Shown here: piece by piece, positions 46,171 to 55,754 of the stretch
Numbering within the stretch: the first letter of the stretch is position 1
Layout of the letters: each line of letters starts with the position of its first letter
From: JABMNT01 sp048262255
Lineage (GTDB): Bacteria > Pseudomonadota > Alphaproteobacteria > Rhodospirillales > Casp-alpha2
Assembly (NCBI GenBank): GCA_048262255.1
Contig: JBLXFH010000003.1
Span: forward strand, 434,001 to 498,000
Direction of reading: 5' to 3'
Length of the DNA stretch: 64,000 nucleotides
Position numbers and translations under genes: made by a program
Notes under the pieces: generated by a model
What the model saw: only the letters and a program-made list of their open reading frames with translations
Told to the model about the DNA's origin: nothing
Database searches by the model: none

Positions 46171-46980
46171 ATGTCTAACATATTACTGCTACATATGAGT
46201 GCCTTGCTGGCCCTGTTGCCTATCTCACTGATGGTCACCCGCGACAATTCGGCTCGGAACTCCGTCTTTTGGCTATTGCTTGCAGTGGCCATTGCCGGAC
46301 CATGCCTGCTGTTGATCGTCTCCAGCCGCGAAGGCTGGCATACGGATTTGTCGACCTCGCTTTGGGCGACCATAGCCGCCAGTTTGATCCTGTTTGCCGG
46401 AACCAGCGTCTGTCTGCGTGAGGCATGGCGCTTGAGTCTGCTGTTTATGCCCTATATGGCTCTGCTCGGGCTGTTCGCCGTCGCCTGGGGACATAGCAGT
46501 AGCGAAATGCAGGACTTGCCGCGTGCCTCTGTCGGCACCTGGGTACAACTCCATATCATCGTTTCCGTCGCCACCTATGGATTGGTCACCATTGCCGCCG
46601 TTGCGGCGTTGGCGGCAACCGTGCAGGAACGCGCTCTGAAAACCAAACAGCCGTCCCGTTTTGCCCGTCGACTGCCGTCGCTTTCCGATTGCGATGGCAT
46701 TGTCATGCGTCTGCTTGTCATGGGCGAAGTCGTCCTGGCACTGGGTTTGCTCAGCGGACTTGCCCTGCAATTGAACGAAGGCGATGGACAGCTCACCCTG
46801 AACCACAAGACCCTGCTGACCGTAACAGCTTTTGTTGTCATTGGCGGGCTTTTGCTGGCGCATTTCAAGTCGGGACTGCGTGGGCGAAAGGCGGCACAAT
46901 ACGTACTGCTTGGCTATTTATTGCTGACGCTGGGTTATCCCGGTGTCAAATTCGTTACTGACGTCCTACTGGCCGGATAA
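46171..46980 (+). CDS. CcsA/YpjD-like cytochrome c assembly membrane protein
   Basis: A 269-residue protein with about eight membrane segments of the cytochrome c assembly (CcsA/HemX/YpjD) family. It shows WVQLHIIVSVATYGLVTIAAVAALAA and the LNHKTLLTV...GGLLLAHFKSGLRGRKAA segment, which holds the histidine expected to face haem. In gammaproteobacteria the relative YpjD has no proven role. The ATG at 46171 is preferred to a TTG at 46162. It is divergent from ispDF and lies 81 bases before dusB. Confidence 0.82.
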   Translation: MSNILLLHMSALLALLPISLMVTRDNSARNSVFWLLLAVAIAGPCLLLIVSSREGWHTDLSTSLWATIAASLILFAGTSVCLREAWRLSLLFMPYMALLGLFAVAWGHSSSEMQDLPRASVGTWVQLHIIVSVATYGLVTIAAVAALAATVQERALKTKQPSRFARRLPSLSDCDGIVMRLLVMGEVVLALGLLSGLALQLNEGDGQLTLNHKTLLTVTAFVVIGGLLLAHFKSGLRGRKAAQYVLLGYLLLTLGYPGVKFVTDVLLAG

Positions 46981-47061
46981 ACGGCTGCTCAACCGATCAG
47001 AAATCTTGTATTCCCCGCACAGATTGCCTAATAAATGGGCATCACTTTTAAGAAGGTAAGC

Positions 47062-48048
47062 ATGTCCCTACAAATTGGTCCCGTCGAACTGGCTAATCCG
47101 ATCGTCCTGGCTCCCATGTCCGGAGTCACGGACCTGCCTTTCCGGCGCCTCGTCAAACGCTGGGGTGTCGGTCTGGTGGTATCTGAAATGATCGCCAGCA
47201 AGGCGATGATTTACGCCGCCAAAAAAACCATGAAAATGGCGACGCATTGCGCCGAAGAGCATCCCATGGCCGTGCAGCTGGCGGGTTGTGAGCCTGAGAT
47301 TGTCGCCGAGGCGGCACGCCTCAACGAAGACCGCGGCGCGGCTCTCATTGACATAAATATGGGCTGCCCTGTCAAAAAAGTGACCAATGGCGATGCCGGC
47401 TCGGCCCTGATGAAGGACGAGAAACACGCCGCAGCCATATTGACCGCCGTTGTCAAAGCCGTTTCAATTCCCGTCACGCTGAAAATGCGCACCGGCTGGG
47501 ATGATGACAATCGCAACGCGCCGTCACTGGCAAAAGTCGCAGAAGACTGCGGCATCAAATCCATCGCCGTGCATGGCCGCACGCGTTGCCAGTTCTATAA
47601 AGGGCATGCCGACTGGGGTTTTATCCGTAACGTCAAGGAAGCGGTAAAACTGCCAGTGTTTGGCAACGGCGACATCAATACCGTTGAGGACGCCGCAAAA
47701 ATGATGGAACTTTCAGGTGCTGACGGTGCGCTGATCGGGCGAGGTACCTATGGTCGGCCCTGGTTCCCCAATCAGGTTTGGCACTACCTGCAAACCGGTG
47801 AAAAACTGCCGGACCCAGCCATTGAACTGCAATTGGAGACGGTTCTCGAACATTACGAGACCATTTTGTCCCATTACGGTGCCCATGCCGGCATCAAGAT
47901 CGCCCGCAAACATCTGGGCTGGTATTCCAAAGGCCTGCCAAAATCCACAGAATACCGCGCCCTGATCAACAAACTGGATGATCCCTCGCAGGTCATCGAG
48001 GAAATCCACCGTTATTACGAGCCGCTTATTGAACGAATTGCCGCCTGA
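47062..48048 (+). CDS. dusB: tRNA-dihydrouridine synthase (DusB/NifR3)
   Basis: DusB reduces uridines of tRNA to dihydrouridine with FMN and NADPH. The 328-residue protein has the start LQIGPVELANPIVLAPMSGVTD, catalytic Cys102 (DINMGCPVKKVTNGDAGS), and the FMN-binding GADGALIGRGTYGRPW. It heads the ntr operon, as NifR3 does in many alphaproteobacteria. The start ATG 47062 has AGAAGG at 5 bases; the frame from 47035 is not needed. Its stop overlaps ntrB by one base. Confidence 0.95.
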   Translation: MSLQIGPVELANPIVLAPMSGVTDLPFRRLVKRWGVGLVVSEMIASKAMIYAAKKTMKMATHCAEEHPMAVQLAGCEPEIVAEAARLNEDRGAALIDINMGCPVKKVTNGDAGSALMKDEKHAAAILTAVVKAVSIPVTLKMRTGWDDDNRNAPSLAKVAEDCGIKSIAVHGRTRCQFYKGHADWGFIRNVKEAVKLPVFGNGDINTVEDAAKMMELSGADGALIGRGTYGRPWFPNQVWHYLQTGEKLPDPAIELQLETVLEHYETILSHYGAHAGIKIARKHLGWYSKGLPKSTEYRALINKLDDPSQVIEEIHRYYEPLIERIAA

Positions 48049-49157
48049 TGGGAGAGCAAGCCGTTAACATGGAAAACCTCCGCCAGACTAAACAAATTGA
48101 CGGCGACCTTCTGTTAAATGCCATTACCGCCGCCTTACTGGCGATCGACGCAGACAATGCCGTGGTTTTCGCCAATTCATCGGCCGAACAGTTTTTCCAT
48201 TCCAGCGCCGAATATATGAACGGCAAACCATTACGCTCTTTTCTGCCAGAAGACAGCCCGGTTTTTGGCCTCATCGAGCAGGTGCGCAGCCAGCATAACG
48301 TTGTCTCCGAATACGGCATTACGCTTGAAACGCCGCGCATCGGAACAAACTTTGTTAATATACAGGCCACCCCCATTGTCGAATTGCCGGGGGTTGTTGC
48401 ACTTACCCTTCAACAGCGCTCCATAGCCGATAAAATCGACCGTCAGTTGACCCATCGGGGTGCTGCTCGGTCAGTGAGCGCCATGGCCGCCATGCTGGCA
48501 CACGAAGTCAAGAACCCGCTGTCCGGTATCCGCGGCGCAGCGCAGTTGCTGGAAGAGAATGCAACCGAAGAAGACCAGCCGCTTACCCAGCTCATTCGCG
48601 ACGAAGCGGACCGCATCAATGATCTGGTTGATCGCATGGGAGTCTTTTCCGACACCGGCCCCCTTAAACGCGAAGCCGTCAATATCCATCAGGTGCTGGA
48701 CCGGGTGCACAAGCTCGCTGAAAACGGCTTCGGCAGCCATTTGCGTTTCGTCAATGCTTTCGATCCATCCTTGCCGCCGGTCTATGGAAACCGTGACCAG
48801 CTGGTTCAGGTCTTTTTGAATCTGGTTAAAAACGCCGCTGAAAGTGCACCGAAATCCGACGGCCAAATCACCCTTTCAACCGCTTATCAGCAGGGCGTTC
48901 GTTTTGCCGTACCCAACAGCAACAAACGGGTCCATCTGCCTTTGCAAATCAGCGTCATTGATAACGGGGCTGGCATTTCCGAGGATATCCGACCTTATCT
49001 GTTTGACCCTTTTGTCACGTCCAAGCCGCAGGGAAGCGGCCTCGGTCTGGCGCTTGTTGCAAAAATTATTGGTGACCATGGCGGCGTGATTGAATGCGAA
49101 TCCCAGCCAAAAAAGACCAGCTTTCGGGTCATGCTGCCGATGTACACAGGAGCCTAG
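48048..49157 (+). CDS. ntrB: Nitrogen regulation histidine kinase NtrB (GlnL)
   Basis: NtrB phosphorylates or dephosphorylates NtrC under the control of PII proteins. The 369-residue soluble kinase has a PAS domain (about residues 20-115), the H box LAHEVKNPLSGIRGAAQLLEE with its His near 150, and a full ATPase domain (FLNLVKNAAESA, DNGAGIS, GSGLGLALVAKI). It starts in a one-base overlap with dusB; an inner ATG at 48069 is an alternative. ntrC follows 8 bases after the stop. Confidence 0.94.
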   Translation: MGEQAVNMENLRQTKQIDGDLLLNAITAALLAIDADNAVVFANSSAEQFFHSSAEYMNGKPLRSFLPEDSPVFGLIEQVRSQHNVVSEYGITLETPRIGTNFVNIQATPIVELPGVVALTLQQRSIADKIDRQLTHRGAARSVSAMAAMLAHEVKNPLSGIRGAAQLLEENATEEDQPLTQLIRDEADRINDLVDRMGVFSDTGPLKREAVNIHQVLDRVHKLAENGFGSHLRFVNAFDPSLPPVYGNRDQLVQVFLNLVKNAAESAPKSDGQITLSTAYQQGVRFAVPNSNKRVHLPLQISVIDNGAGISEDIRPYLFDPFVTSKPQGSGLGLALVAKIIGDHGGVIECESQPKKTSFRVMLPMYTGA

Positions 49158-49165
49158 TACGGACC

Positions 49166-50596
49166 ATGAGTACCCAGACAATTCTGATTGCCGATGATGA
49201 CGCCGGTATCCGTACGGTCGTGACGCAGGCCCTGAACCGGGCCGGTTATGATGTCCGGGCGACGGGAAACGCCGCTACGCTCTGGCAATGGGTCAATGAC
49301 GGCGAGGGCGATCTGGTCATCACCGATGTGGTCATGCCTGACGAAAACGGCCTTGATCTGGTACCACGCATCCGCAAAGTCCGGCCTAAACTGCGGGTCA
49401 TCGTCATGAGCGCCCAGAATACACTTCTGACCGCCGTTAAAGCGAATGAACGCGGCGCATTTGAATATCTGCCCAAGCCGTTCGACCTCAATGAACTGAT
49501 CAGCCTTGTCCGCCGCGGCTTGGAAATTCCGGCAGAAACCGAGCCCGTCACCCAGGAAACCGCCGAAGAGGCCTTGCCGTTGATTGGGCGGTCACCTGCC
49601 ATGCAGGAGATATACCGGACCCTGGCCCGCCTCATGGGAACCGACCTGACGGTCACCATCACCGGAGAATCCGGAACCGGCAAGGAGCTTGTCGCGCAGG
49701 CCCTGCATGATTACGGCAAGCGCAAATCCGGCCCGTTTGTCGCGCTGAACATGGCGGCGATTCCGAGAGAGTTGATCGAAAGCGAACTTTTCGGCCATGA
49801 AAAGGGGGCTTTCACAGGGGCTGCCAATCGGGCTGCCGGACGCTTTGAGCTGGCCGCCGGCGGCACCCTGTTTCTCGACGAGATCGGTGATATGCCTTTG
49901 GAGGCGCAAACCCGGCTGCTACGCGTGTTGCAGGAGGGCGAGTTCACGACGGTTGGCGGCCGGACCACCATTCAGGCCGATGTCCGTATTATCGCGGCCA
50001 CGCACCGCGATCTGAAACAGCTCATTCGACGCGGCCAGTTTCGCGAGGATCTCTATTTTCGCCTGAACGTCGTTCCCCTGCGTTTGCCGCCATTGCGTGA
50101 ACGTACGGAAGATATCCCGGAACTGGCGCGGGCCTTCCTGACCGGGGCGGTCGAGCAGGGATTGCCCTGGAAGATTATCGATAATGCGGCCATGGAGCGC
50201 CTGAAGGCCCATTCCTGGCCCGGCAATGTGCGCGAGCTGGAAAATCTGGTGCATCGACTGGCAGCGCTCTATTCTCAGGAAGTGATCACCCTGACCGACA
50301 TCGAACAGGAACTTGGCGACAGCACGGCGGGGGCCAAAAACCCAGACAACAAAGGGCTCGCGCAATCGGTCGAAGAACGCCTCTCGACCTATTTCAACGC
50401 CCATGAAGGGGAACTTCCTGCAGCCGGCCTTTATGACCGGGTCATCAAGGAAATCGAACGCCCCCTGATTACCCTGACTCTGCAGGCAACGCGGGGCAAC
50501 CAGATCAAGGCGGCGGAGGTTCTGGGAGTCAATCGCAACACCCTGCGCAAAAAAATCAAGGATCTGGAGATACCCATAATCCGAGGCGGTAAATGA
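49166..50596 (+). CDS. ntrC: Nitrogen regulator NtrC (GlnG), sigma-54 activator
   Basis: NtrC activates sigma-54 promoters of nitrogen genes when phosphorylated. The 476-residue protein has a receiver with Asp54 (LVITDVVMPDENG) and an AAA+ domain with Walker A GESGTGKE. The sigma-54-contact motif GAFTGA (HEKGAFTGA) is present, as are Walker B and the C-terminal Fis-type helix-turn-helix (KAAEVLGVNRNTLRKKI). The start ATG 49166 is chosen by family length. The stop overlaps ntrY by four bases. Confidence 0.96.
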   Translation: MSTQTILIADDDAGIRTVVTQALNRAGYDVRATGNAATLWQWVNDGEGDLVITDVVMPDENGLDLVPRIRKVRPKLRVIVMSAQNTLLTAVKANERGAFEYLPKPFDLNELISLVRRGLEIPAETEPVTQETAEEALPLIGRSPAMQEIYRTLARLMGTDLTVTITGESGTGKELVAQALHDYGKRKSGPFVALNMAAIPRELIESELFGHEKGAFTGAANRAAGRFELAAGGTLFLDEIGDMPLEAQTRLLRVLQEGEFTTVGGRTTIQADVRIIAATHRDLKQLIRRGQFREDLYFRLNVVPLRLPPLRERTEDIPELARAFLTGAVEQGLPWKIIDNAAMERLKAHSWPGNVRELENLVHRLAALYSQEVITLTDIEQELGDSTAGAKNPDNKGLAQSVEERLSTYFNAHEGELPAAGLYDRVIKEIERPLITLTLQATRGNQIKAAEVLGVNRNTLRKKIKDLEIPIIRGGK

Positions 50597-52902
50597 AAAG
50601 TTTCCCGTCCCTGACTGAAACAGCCCCACGGCTGATTTCCAAGTTGGGGAACAGTCGGCCCTTTTCATATGCCCTGGCCGCCGCCGCCGTGGTTTCAGGC
50701 ACCGTCACCGTTGCTACGCTAACCGCTCCGGAATCCGACTCTTATGACGTTCTGACCGTTGTCAGCCTGCTCTATATCGACGGTATAATCCTGCTGCTGT
50801 TATCCGTTGTCGTCGGCTGGCGGCTATATTTGATCTGGCAGGAGCGACGCCGGCGCACAGCGGGCTCCAGCCTGCAGGGACGGCTGGTCACCCTGTTCAG
50901 TTTCGTTGCCGTGACTCCGGCCATTCTGGTCGCCGTCTTTTCCGCCCTGTTTCTCAATCACGGACTTGAGGTCTGGTTTTCGGAGCGGGTGAATTCTGCT
51001 CTCAAGCAGTCGCTGATCGTTTCCAAATCCTATCTGGACGAGCATCGCAAATCGATCAGTTCCGATGCTCTGGCCATCGCCAGCGAACTGAACCAGAACG
51101 CGCCGCAGCTGATAGGCAATAATTTTGCCATGAGCCAGGTCCTGACATCCTATTCCATAAGCCGTTCCCTATCGGAAGCCATCGCCATTGACGGTTCAGG
51201 GAACGTGCTTGCCCGCTCACGCCTTAGTTTCGCGGAAAATCTGGAAGCCATTCTGCCTGCCGCCTTCGCCCGCGCCAGTGAGGGTCAGATTGCCGTTCTC
51301 GACTCAGCGGATTCCGAACGGGTCCGGGCTTTGATCAAGCTGAACCGTTTCATTGATACCTATCTGGTGGTCGAACGCTATGTCGATGCCCGGGTGATCA
51401 ACCATATTGAATCCATCAACAAAGCCGTCAGCCAGTATCAGGAAATGAAGAAAAAGCGAGGCGGCTTTCAGATCACCTTTGTGGTTATTTTTGCTGTCGT
51501 CGCCCTGTTGCTGCTGCTCGCCGCCGCCTGGATTGGCCTCACGGTCGCCCGCCAACTGGCGACCCCCATCAGCAGCCTCATTCGCGCTGCAGAAGAGGTG
51601 AGTAAGGGTGATCTGGCGGTACGGGTCAGCGTTGCCGAAGAAGACGATGAAATTCGCGCCCTCGGGCAAAGCTTCAACAAGATGACCGGCCAGTTGGAAA
51701 CCCAGCGCGACGGGCTTATCGAAGCCAACCGCGAGCTTGATGAACGGCGGCGATTTACGGAAACCGTTTTAACCGGCGTTTCGGCCGGCGTGATCGGCCT
51801 GGATAAAAGCGGCCGAATTCATTTACCCAACCGCTCCGCCGCATCGCTTCTGGAAACCGATCTGGATGCCGCAATCGGTAAAAAACTCAGCGAAGTGATC
51901 CCGGAAATGTCGGAATTACTGGACAGCGTGATGCAGCAGGGCGGCCGTATGCTACAGGGTGATGTCGATCTGATCCGTAGCGGCAGCCATCTAACCTTGC
52001 ATGTGAGAATTGCCGCTGAATATCTGGACGGCGAAACCATTGGCTATGTGGTCACTTTTGACGATGTAACCGAGTTGCTGTCGGCTCAGCGCAAGGCCGC
52101 TTGGGCCGATGTGGCGCGCAGGATCGCCCACGAAATTAAAAACCCGCTCACTCCCATCCAGCTTTCCGCCGAGCGTTTGCAAAGAAAATACGCAAAAGAG
52201 ATCCATACGGACCCGGATATCTTTGCCTCATGTATCAGCACAATTACCCGTCAGGTTGAGGACATTGGACGCATGGTCGATGAGTTTTCCGCATTCGCCC
52301 GGATGCCGGAACCGGCTATGAAGAACGAAAACCTGTCGGAAATCTGCCGCCAGGCGGTTTTTCTGGAAGAAAACCGAACCCCGAAAATCACCTTTTCCGT
52401 TGATTATCCGGAAACGGATGTTGTCTGTTTTTGCGATGGTCGGCAAATCAGCCGGGCCCTGACCAATCTTCTAAAAAACGCTTCGGAATCGGTCATCAGC
52501 CATATTAAGGAGCAGGGCACCAACCCGCCAAAAGGCCGCATATCCTTATCGCTCGAAACCCTGACGACGCCTTCGGAAACCGATAAGCCGGAAAACGAGA
52601 TGGTTCAAATCACCATTCGCGATAATGGCAAGGGGTTGCCTGCCGAAAACAGGGACCGCCTGACCGAGCCCTATGTGACAACGCGATCGAAAGGCACAGG
52701 TCTCGGCCTCGCCATCGTTAAAAAAATCATCGAAGACCATAACGGAGATCTGCGCCTGAGTGATAACCCCGAAGGCGGGGCGGAAATCGTTCTGACATTG
52801 GCGGCCAAACCATCCTCCGATCAATTGGCAATCGCCGAGCAGCAGGAAAAAGATCCCCTGCAAGTCGAAATTGGCCTCGCCATGCGCAGCGCCGGGGAAT
52901 AA
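50593..52902 (+). CDS. ntrY: Nitrogen regulation histidine kinase NtrY
   Basis: A 769-residue membrane kinase. It has four hydrophobic segments (about residues 20-40, 55-76, 95-122 and 293-318), a periplasmic region between the third and fourth, a HAMP domain after the fourth, a PAS domain (about 385-490), the H box VARRIAHEIKNPLTPIQLSAERL and the ATPase domain (NLLKNASES, DNGKGLPAEN, GTGLGLAIVKKII). NtrY with NtrX senses redox or nitrogen state in alphaproteobacteria. It is coupled with ntrC by an ATGA overlap. Confidence 0.94.
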   Translation: MKSFPSLTETAPRLISKLGNSRPFSYALAAAAVVSGTVTVATLTAPESDSYDVLTVVSLLYIDGIILLLLSVVVGWRLYLIWQERRRRTAGSSLQGRLVTLFSFVAVTPAILVAVFSALFLNHGLEVWFSERVNSALKQSLIVSKSYLDEHRKSISSDALAIASELNQNAPQLIGNNFAMSQVLTSYSISRSLSEAIAIDGSGNVLARSRLSFAENLEAILPAAFARASEGQIAVLDSADSERVRALIKLNRFIDTYLVVERYVDARVINHIESINKAVSQYQEMKKKRGGFQITFVVIFAVVALLLLLAAAWIGLTVARQLATPISSLIRAAEEVSKGDLAVRVSVAEEDDEIRALGQSFNKMTGQLETQRDGLIEANRELDERRRFTETVLTGVSAGVIGLDKSGRIHLPNRSAASLLETDLDAAIGKKLSEVIPEMSELLDSVMQQGGRMLQGDVDLIRSGSHLTLHVRIAAEYLDGETIGYVVTFDDVTELLSAQRKAAWADVARRIAHEIKNPLTPIQLSAERLQRKYAKEIHTDPDIFASCISTITRQVEDIGRMVDEFSAFARMPEPAMKNENLSEICRQAVFLEENRTPKITFSVDYPETDVVCFCDGRQISRALTNLLKNASESVISHIKEQGTNPPKGRISLSLETLTTPSETDKPENEMVQITIRDNGKGLPAENRDRLTEPYVTTRSKGTGLGLAIVKKIIEDHNGDLRLSDNPEGGAEIVLTLAAKPSSDQLAIAEQQEKDPLQVEIGLAMRSAGE

Positions 52903-52912
52903 ACTCGCCACC

Positions 52913-54319
52913 ATGCCGCATGATATTCTGATCGTTGAAGATGAAACCGATATCCGTAATCTGGTGTCCGGATTACTGGAAGACGAGGGTTATGAGACGC
53001 GCGAAGCAGCAAACAGCGACCAGGCCCTGAGCGCTATTGAAACCCGCCGTCCCAGCCTGATCTTGCTGGACATCTGGTTACAGGGCAGCAAACTGGACGG
53101 ACTTGGCATCCTGAAATCCGCGAAACGTGATCATCCAGATGTGCCGATTCTGATGATGAGCGGTCACGGTACGGTTGAAACCGCTGTGCAGGCGATCAAG
53201 GACGGGGCGCAGGACTTCATCCAGAAACCCTTTAAGACAGATCATTTGCTGTTGATGGTCGAGCGCGCCATAGAAACAGGCAATTTGCGCCGCGAAGTCC
53301 AGGAATTACGAGCCCAGACCGGCCGCAATGATGAAATTCAGGGAAAATCAGCCGCCATACGGGACGTTAATCATGTGCTGGAGCGGGTCGCACCCGCCAA
53401 CAGCCGGGTTTTGATTACCGGCCCGGCCGGTTCCGGCAAGGAGATTGCCGCACGGCGCATCCACAAGCAGTCAAAACGCGCCAGCGGTGCTTTCATTGTT
53501 GTCAATTGCGCAACCATGACCCCCGACACCGTTGAAGAAACCCTGTTCGGCAGGGAAACGCTGCAGCAGGACGGCTCGACCTCCGTCCAGGTCGGCACCT
53601 TTGAGCAGGCCCATAACGGGACGCTGTTTCTCGATGAAATTGCCGACATGCCGATGGAAACCCAGGGGAAAATCGTCCGCGTTCTCCAGGAACAGAACTT
53701 CAACCGGCTGGGAGGTGACGCAAGGGTCCAGGTGGATGTCCGCGTGATTGCCGCGACCTCGAAAATCATGCCCGACGAAATTGCCGCCGGGCGTTTTCGC
53801 GAAGACCTGTTTTACCGCCTGAACGTTGTTCCCATTGAGATTCCGGCGCTCAGCAGCCGCAAGGAAGACATAGAAATTCTGGCCAACCATTTTATGGCAC
53901 AAGCAGCGATCTCCAGTGGCCATGCGCCACGGGTTATTGGTGGTGACGCCATTTCAGCCTTGCAGGCCTATGAATGGCCCGGAAACGTTCGGGAATTGCG
54001 CAATATCATTGAACGCATGCTGATCATGGCGCCGGGTAATGCGTCACAAACCATCGGTTTGTCCAGCCTGCCGCCGGAAATTATGGCCGACGCACCGGTG
54101 CCAAGAGCCGCTTCGGAACATAACCAGGATATCATGACATTGCCATTACGCGATGCCCGTGAAGTGTTCGAGCGTGAATATCTGGAAGCGCAAATCATCC
54201 GGTTTGGTGGAAATATATCGAAAACGGCTGAATTTGTCGGTATGGAACGCTCCGCTTTGCATCGGAAGCTGAAATCGTTGGGCATCCAGAGTCCCGAGCG
54301 TCCAACGGCCCCCGCATAA
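52913..54319 (+). CDS. ntrX: Response regulator NtrX
   Basis: A 468-residue regulator. Its receiver domain carries the acceptor Asp53 (LILLDIWLQGSKLDG). The AAA+ domain has Walker A GPAGSGKE and Walker B FLDEIADM, and the C-terminus has a Fis-type helix-turn-helix (SKTAEFVGMERSALHRKLKSL). The stretch where sigma-54 activators have GAFTGA reads LFGRETLQQDGSTSVQ, so the motif is missing. This is usual for alphaproteobacterial NtrX and means that it does not work through sigma-54. The ATG at 52913 fits the family start. Confidence 0.94.
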   Translation: MPHDILIVEDETDIRNLVSGLLEDEGYETREAANSDQALSAIETRRPSLILLDIWLQGSKLDGLGILKSAKRDHPDVPILMMSGHGTVETAVQAIKDGAQDFIQKPFKTDHLLLMVERAIETGNLRREVQELRAQTGRNDEIQGKSAAIRDVNHVLERVAPANSRVLITGPAGSGKEIAARRIHKQSKRASGAFIVVNCATMTPDTVEETLFGRETLQQDGSTSVQVGTFEQAHNGTLFLDEIADMPMETQGKIVRVLQEQNFNRLGGDARVQVDVRVIAATSKIMPDEIAAGRFREDLFYRLNVVPIEIPALSSRKEDIEILANHFMAQAAISSGHAPRVIGGDAISALQAYEWPGNVRELRNIIERMLIMAPGNASQTIGLSSLPPEIMADAPVPRAASEHNQDIMTLPLRDAREVFEREYLEAQIIRFGGNISKTAEFVGMERSALHRKLKSLGIQSPERPTAPA

Positions 54320-54350
54320 ACGAGCTGTTTAATATAAGGAATGGGTTGAT

Positions 54351-55727
54351 ATGAAAGTGATCGTCTGTGGCGCTGGCCAGGTTGGCTCCAATATTGCGCG
54401 CCATCTTGCACTTGAAAACAACGACGTAACTGTTGTTGATCGCTCGCCTGACCTGATCCGCCGGATCAGCGATACGCTCGACGTGAAGGGCGTGGTGGGC
54501 CATGCGTCTTTGCCGGATGTGCTTGAGCGCGCAGGTCTGGCCGATGCCGATCTGATTATCGCCGTCACCTATTCCGATGAAGTGAATATGGTGGCCTGCC
54601 AGGTCGCGCATTCGCTGTTCGCTGCACCGACCAAAATCGCCCGCATCCGCCAGCAGGGTTATCTGGACCCCATGTGGCTCAACCTATTTTCCAGGGACCA
54701 CATGCCCATCGATTATATCATTTCCCCGGAAATGGAGGTTGCCAAGGCGATTACCCGGCGATTGCGTGTTCCCGGCGCATTCGAGATGATCCCGCTGGTT
54801 GATGACAAGGTCAAACTGCTGGGCGTGCGCTGCGAAGACGACTGTCCGCTGGTCCATACCCCGCTGCGCCAGTTGACCCAGCTGTTCCCGGACCTGAATA
54901 TCGTGGTTATCGGTATGATGCGCGACAACAAGGCGATTGTACCGACCTCCGATGACCAAATGGTGCCGGGCGACGAGGTCTATTTTGTCGTCGACAGTGA
55001 TCAGGTGCCACGTGCGATGGCGGCTTTCGGTCATGAAGAAACGGAAGCCCGTCGCCTGCTGATTTTTGGGGGCGGTAATGTCGGGCTATTTCTGGCTCAG
55101 GAAATTGAGCGCGAACATGACTGGGTGAAAACGAAAATTATCGAGTCCAGTCGCGAACGGGCCGAACTGATTGCCGGCATGCTTGAAAAGACAATGGTTT
55201 TGCAGGGCGATGTTCTGGACCCCGACCTGCTTGAAGAGGCCAATGTTGAATCGACGGAAACCGTGGTCGCCGTGACCAATGACGATGAAACCAATATTCT
55301 GGCCTCACTACTGGCCAAGCGTTATGGCACCCAGCGCGCCGTCACGCTGATCAATAAAAACACCTATGAACCGCTGATCAGTTCGCTGGGGATTGACGTG
55401 GTGGTCAGCCCCCGCAACATTACGGTTTCGACAATCCTGCAATATGTGCGGCGCGGGCGTATTCATTCCGTCCACACATTGCGGGAAGGTTTTGGCGAAT
55501 TGATCGAGGCGGAAGCCCTGGAAACCTCCGACCTGGTCGGCAAACCACTGCGCGAAGTCAATCTGCCGTCCGGGGTTATTCTGGGCGCGATTGTCCGCGA
55601 TGGCGAAATGATCTGTCCAACTGGCAATACAATCGTCCATGCCAAGGATCGGGTCGTTCTCTTTGCCGCCGCGGATTCCGTACGAAAAGTCGAACAGATG
55701 TTCTCCGTACAGCTTGAATATTTCTAA
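54351..55727 (+). CDS. trkA: Trk potassium transporter subunit TrkA
   Basis: TrkA is the cytoplasmic, NAD(H)-binding subunit that controls potassium uptake through TrkH/TrkG. The 458-residue protein has two RCK units, each with a Rossmann motif: MKVIVCGAGQVGSNIARHL at the start and LLIFGGGNVGLFLAQEI near residue 235, each followed by a TrkA-C domain. The partner channel gene is not in the window. The gene sits after ntrX, the usual order in alphaproteobacteria. Confidence 0.96.
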   Translation: MKVIVCGAGQVGSNIARHLALENNDVTVVDRSPDLIRRISDTLDVKGVVGHASLPDVLERAGLADADLIIAVTYSDEVNMVACQVAHSLFAAPTKIARIRQQGYLDPMWLNLFSRDHMPIDYIISPEMEVAKAITRRLRVPGAFEMIPLVDDKVKLLGVRCEDDCPLVHTPLRQLTQLFPDLNIVVIGMMRDNKAIVPTSDDQMVPGDEVYFVVDSDQVPRAMAAFGHEETEARRLLIFGGGNVGLFLAQEIEREHDWVKTKIIESSRERAELIAGMLEKTMVLQGDVLDPDLLEEANVESTETVVAVTNDDETNILASLLAKRYGTQRAVTLINKNTYEPLISSLGIDVVVSPRNITVSTILQYVRRGRIHSVHTLREGFGELIEAEALETSDLVGKPLREVNLPSGVILGAIVRDGEMICPTGNTIVHAKDRVVLFAAADSVRKVEQMFSVQLEYF

Positions 55728-55754
55728 ACTGAAAAAACCAGAAAGCCCCAACCC

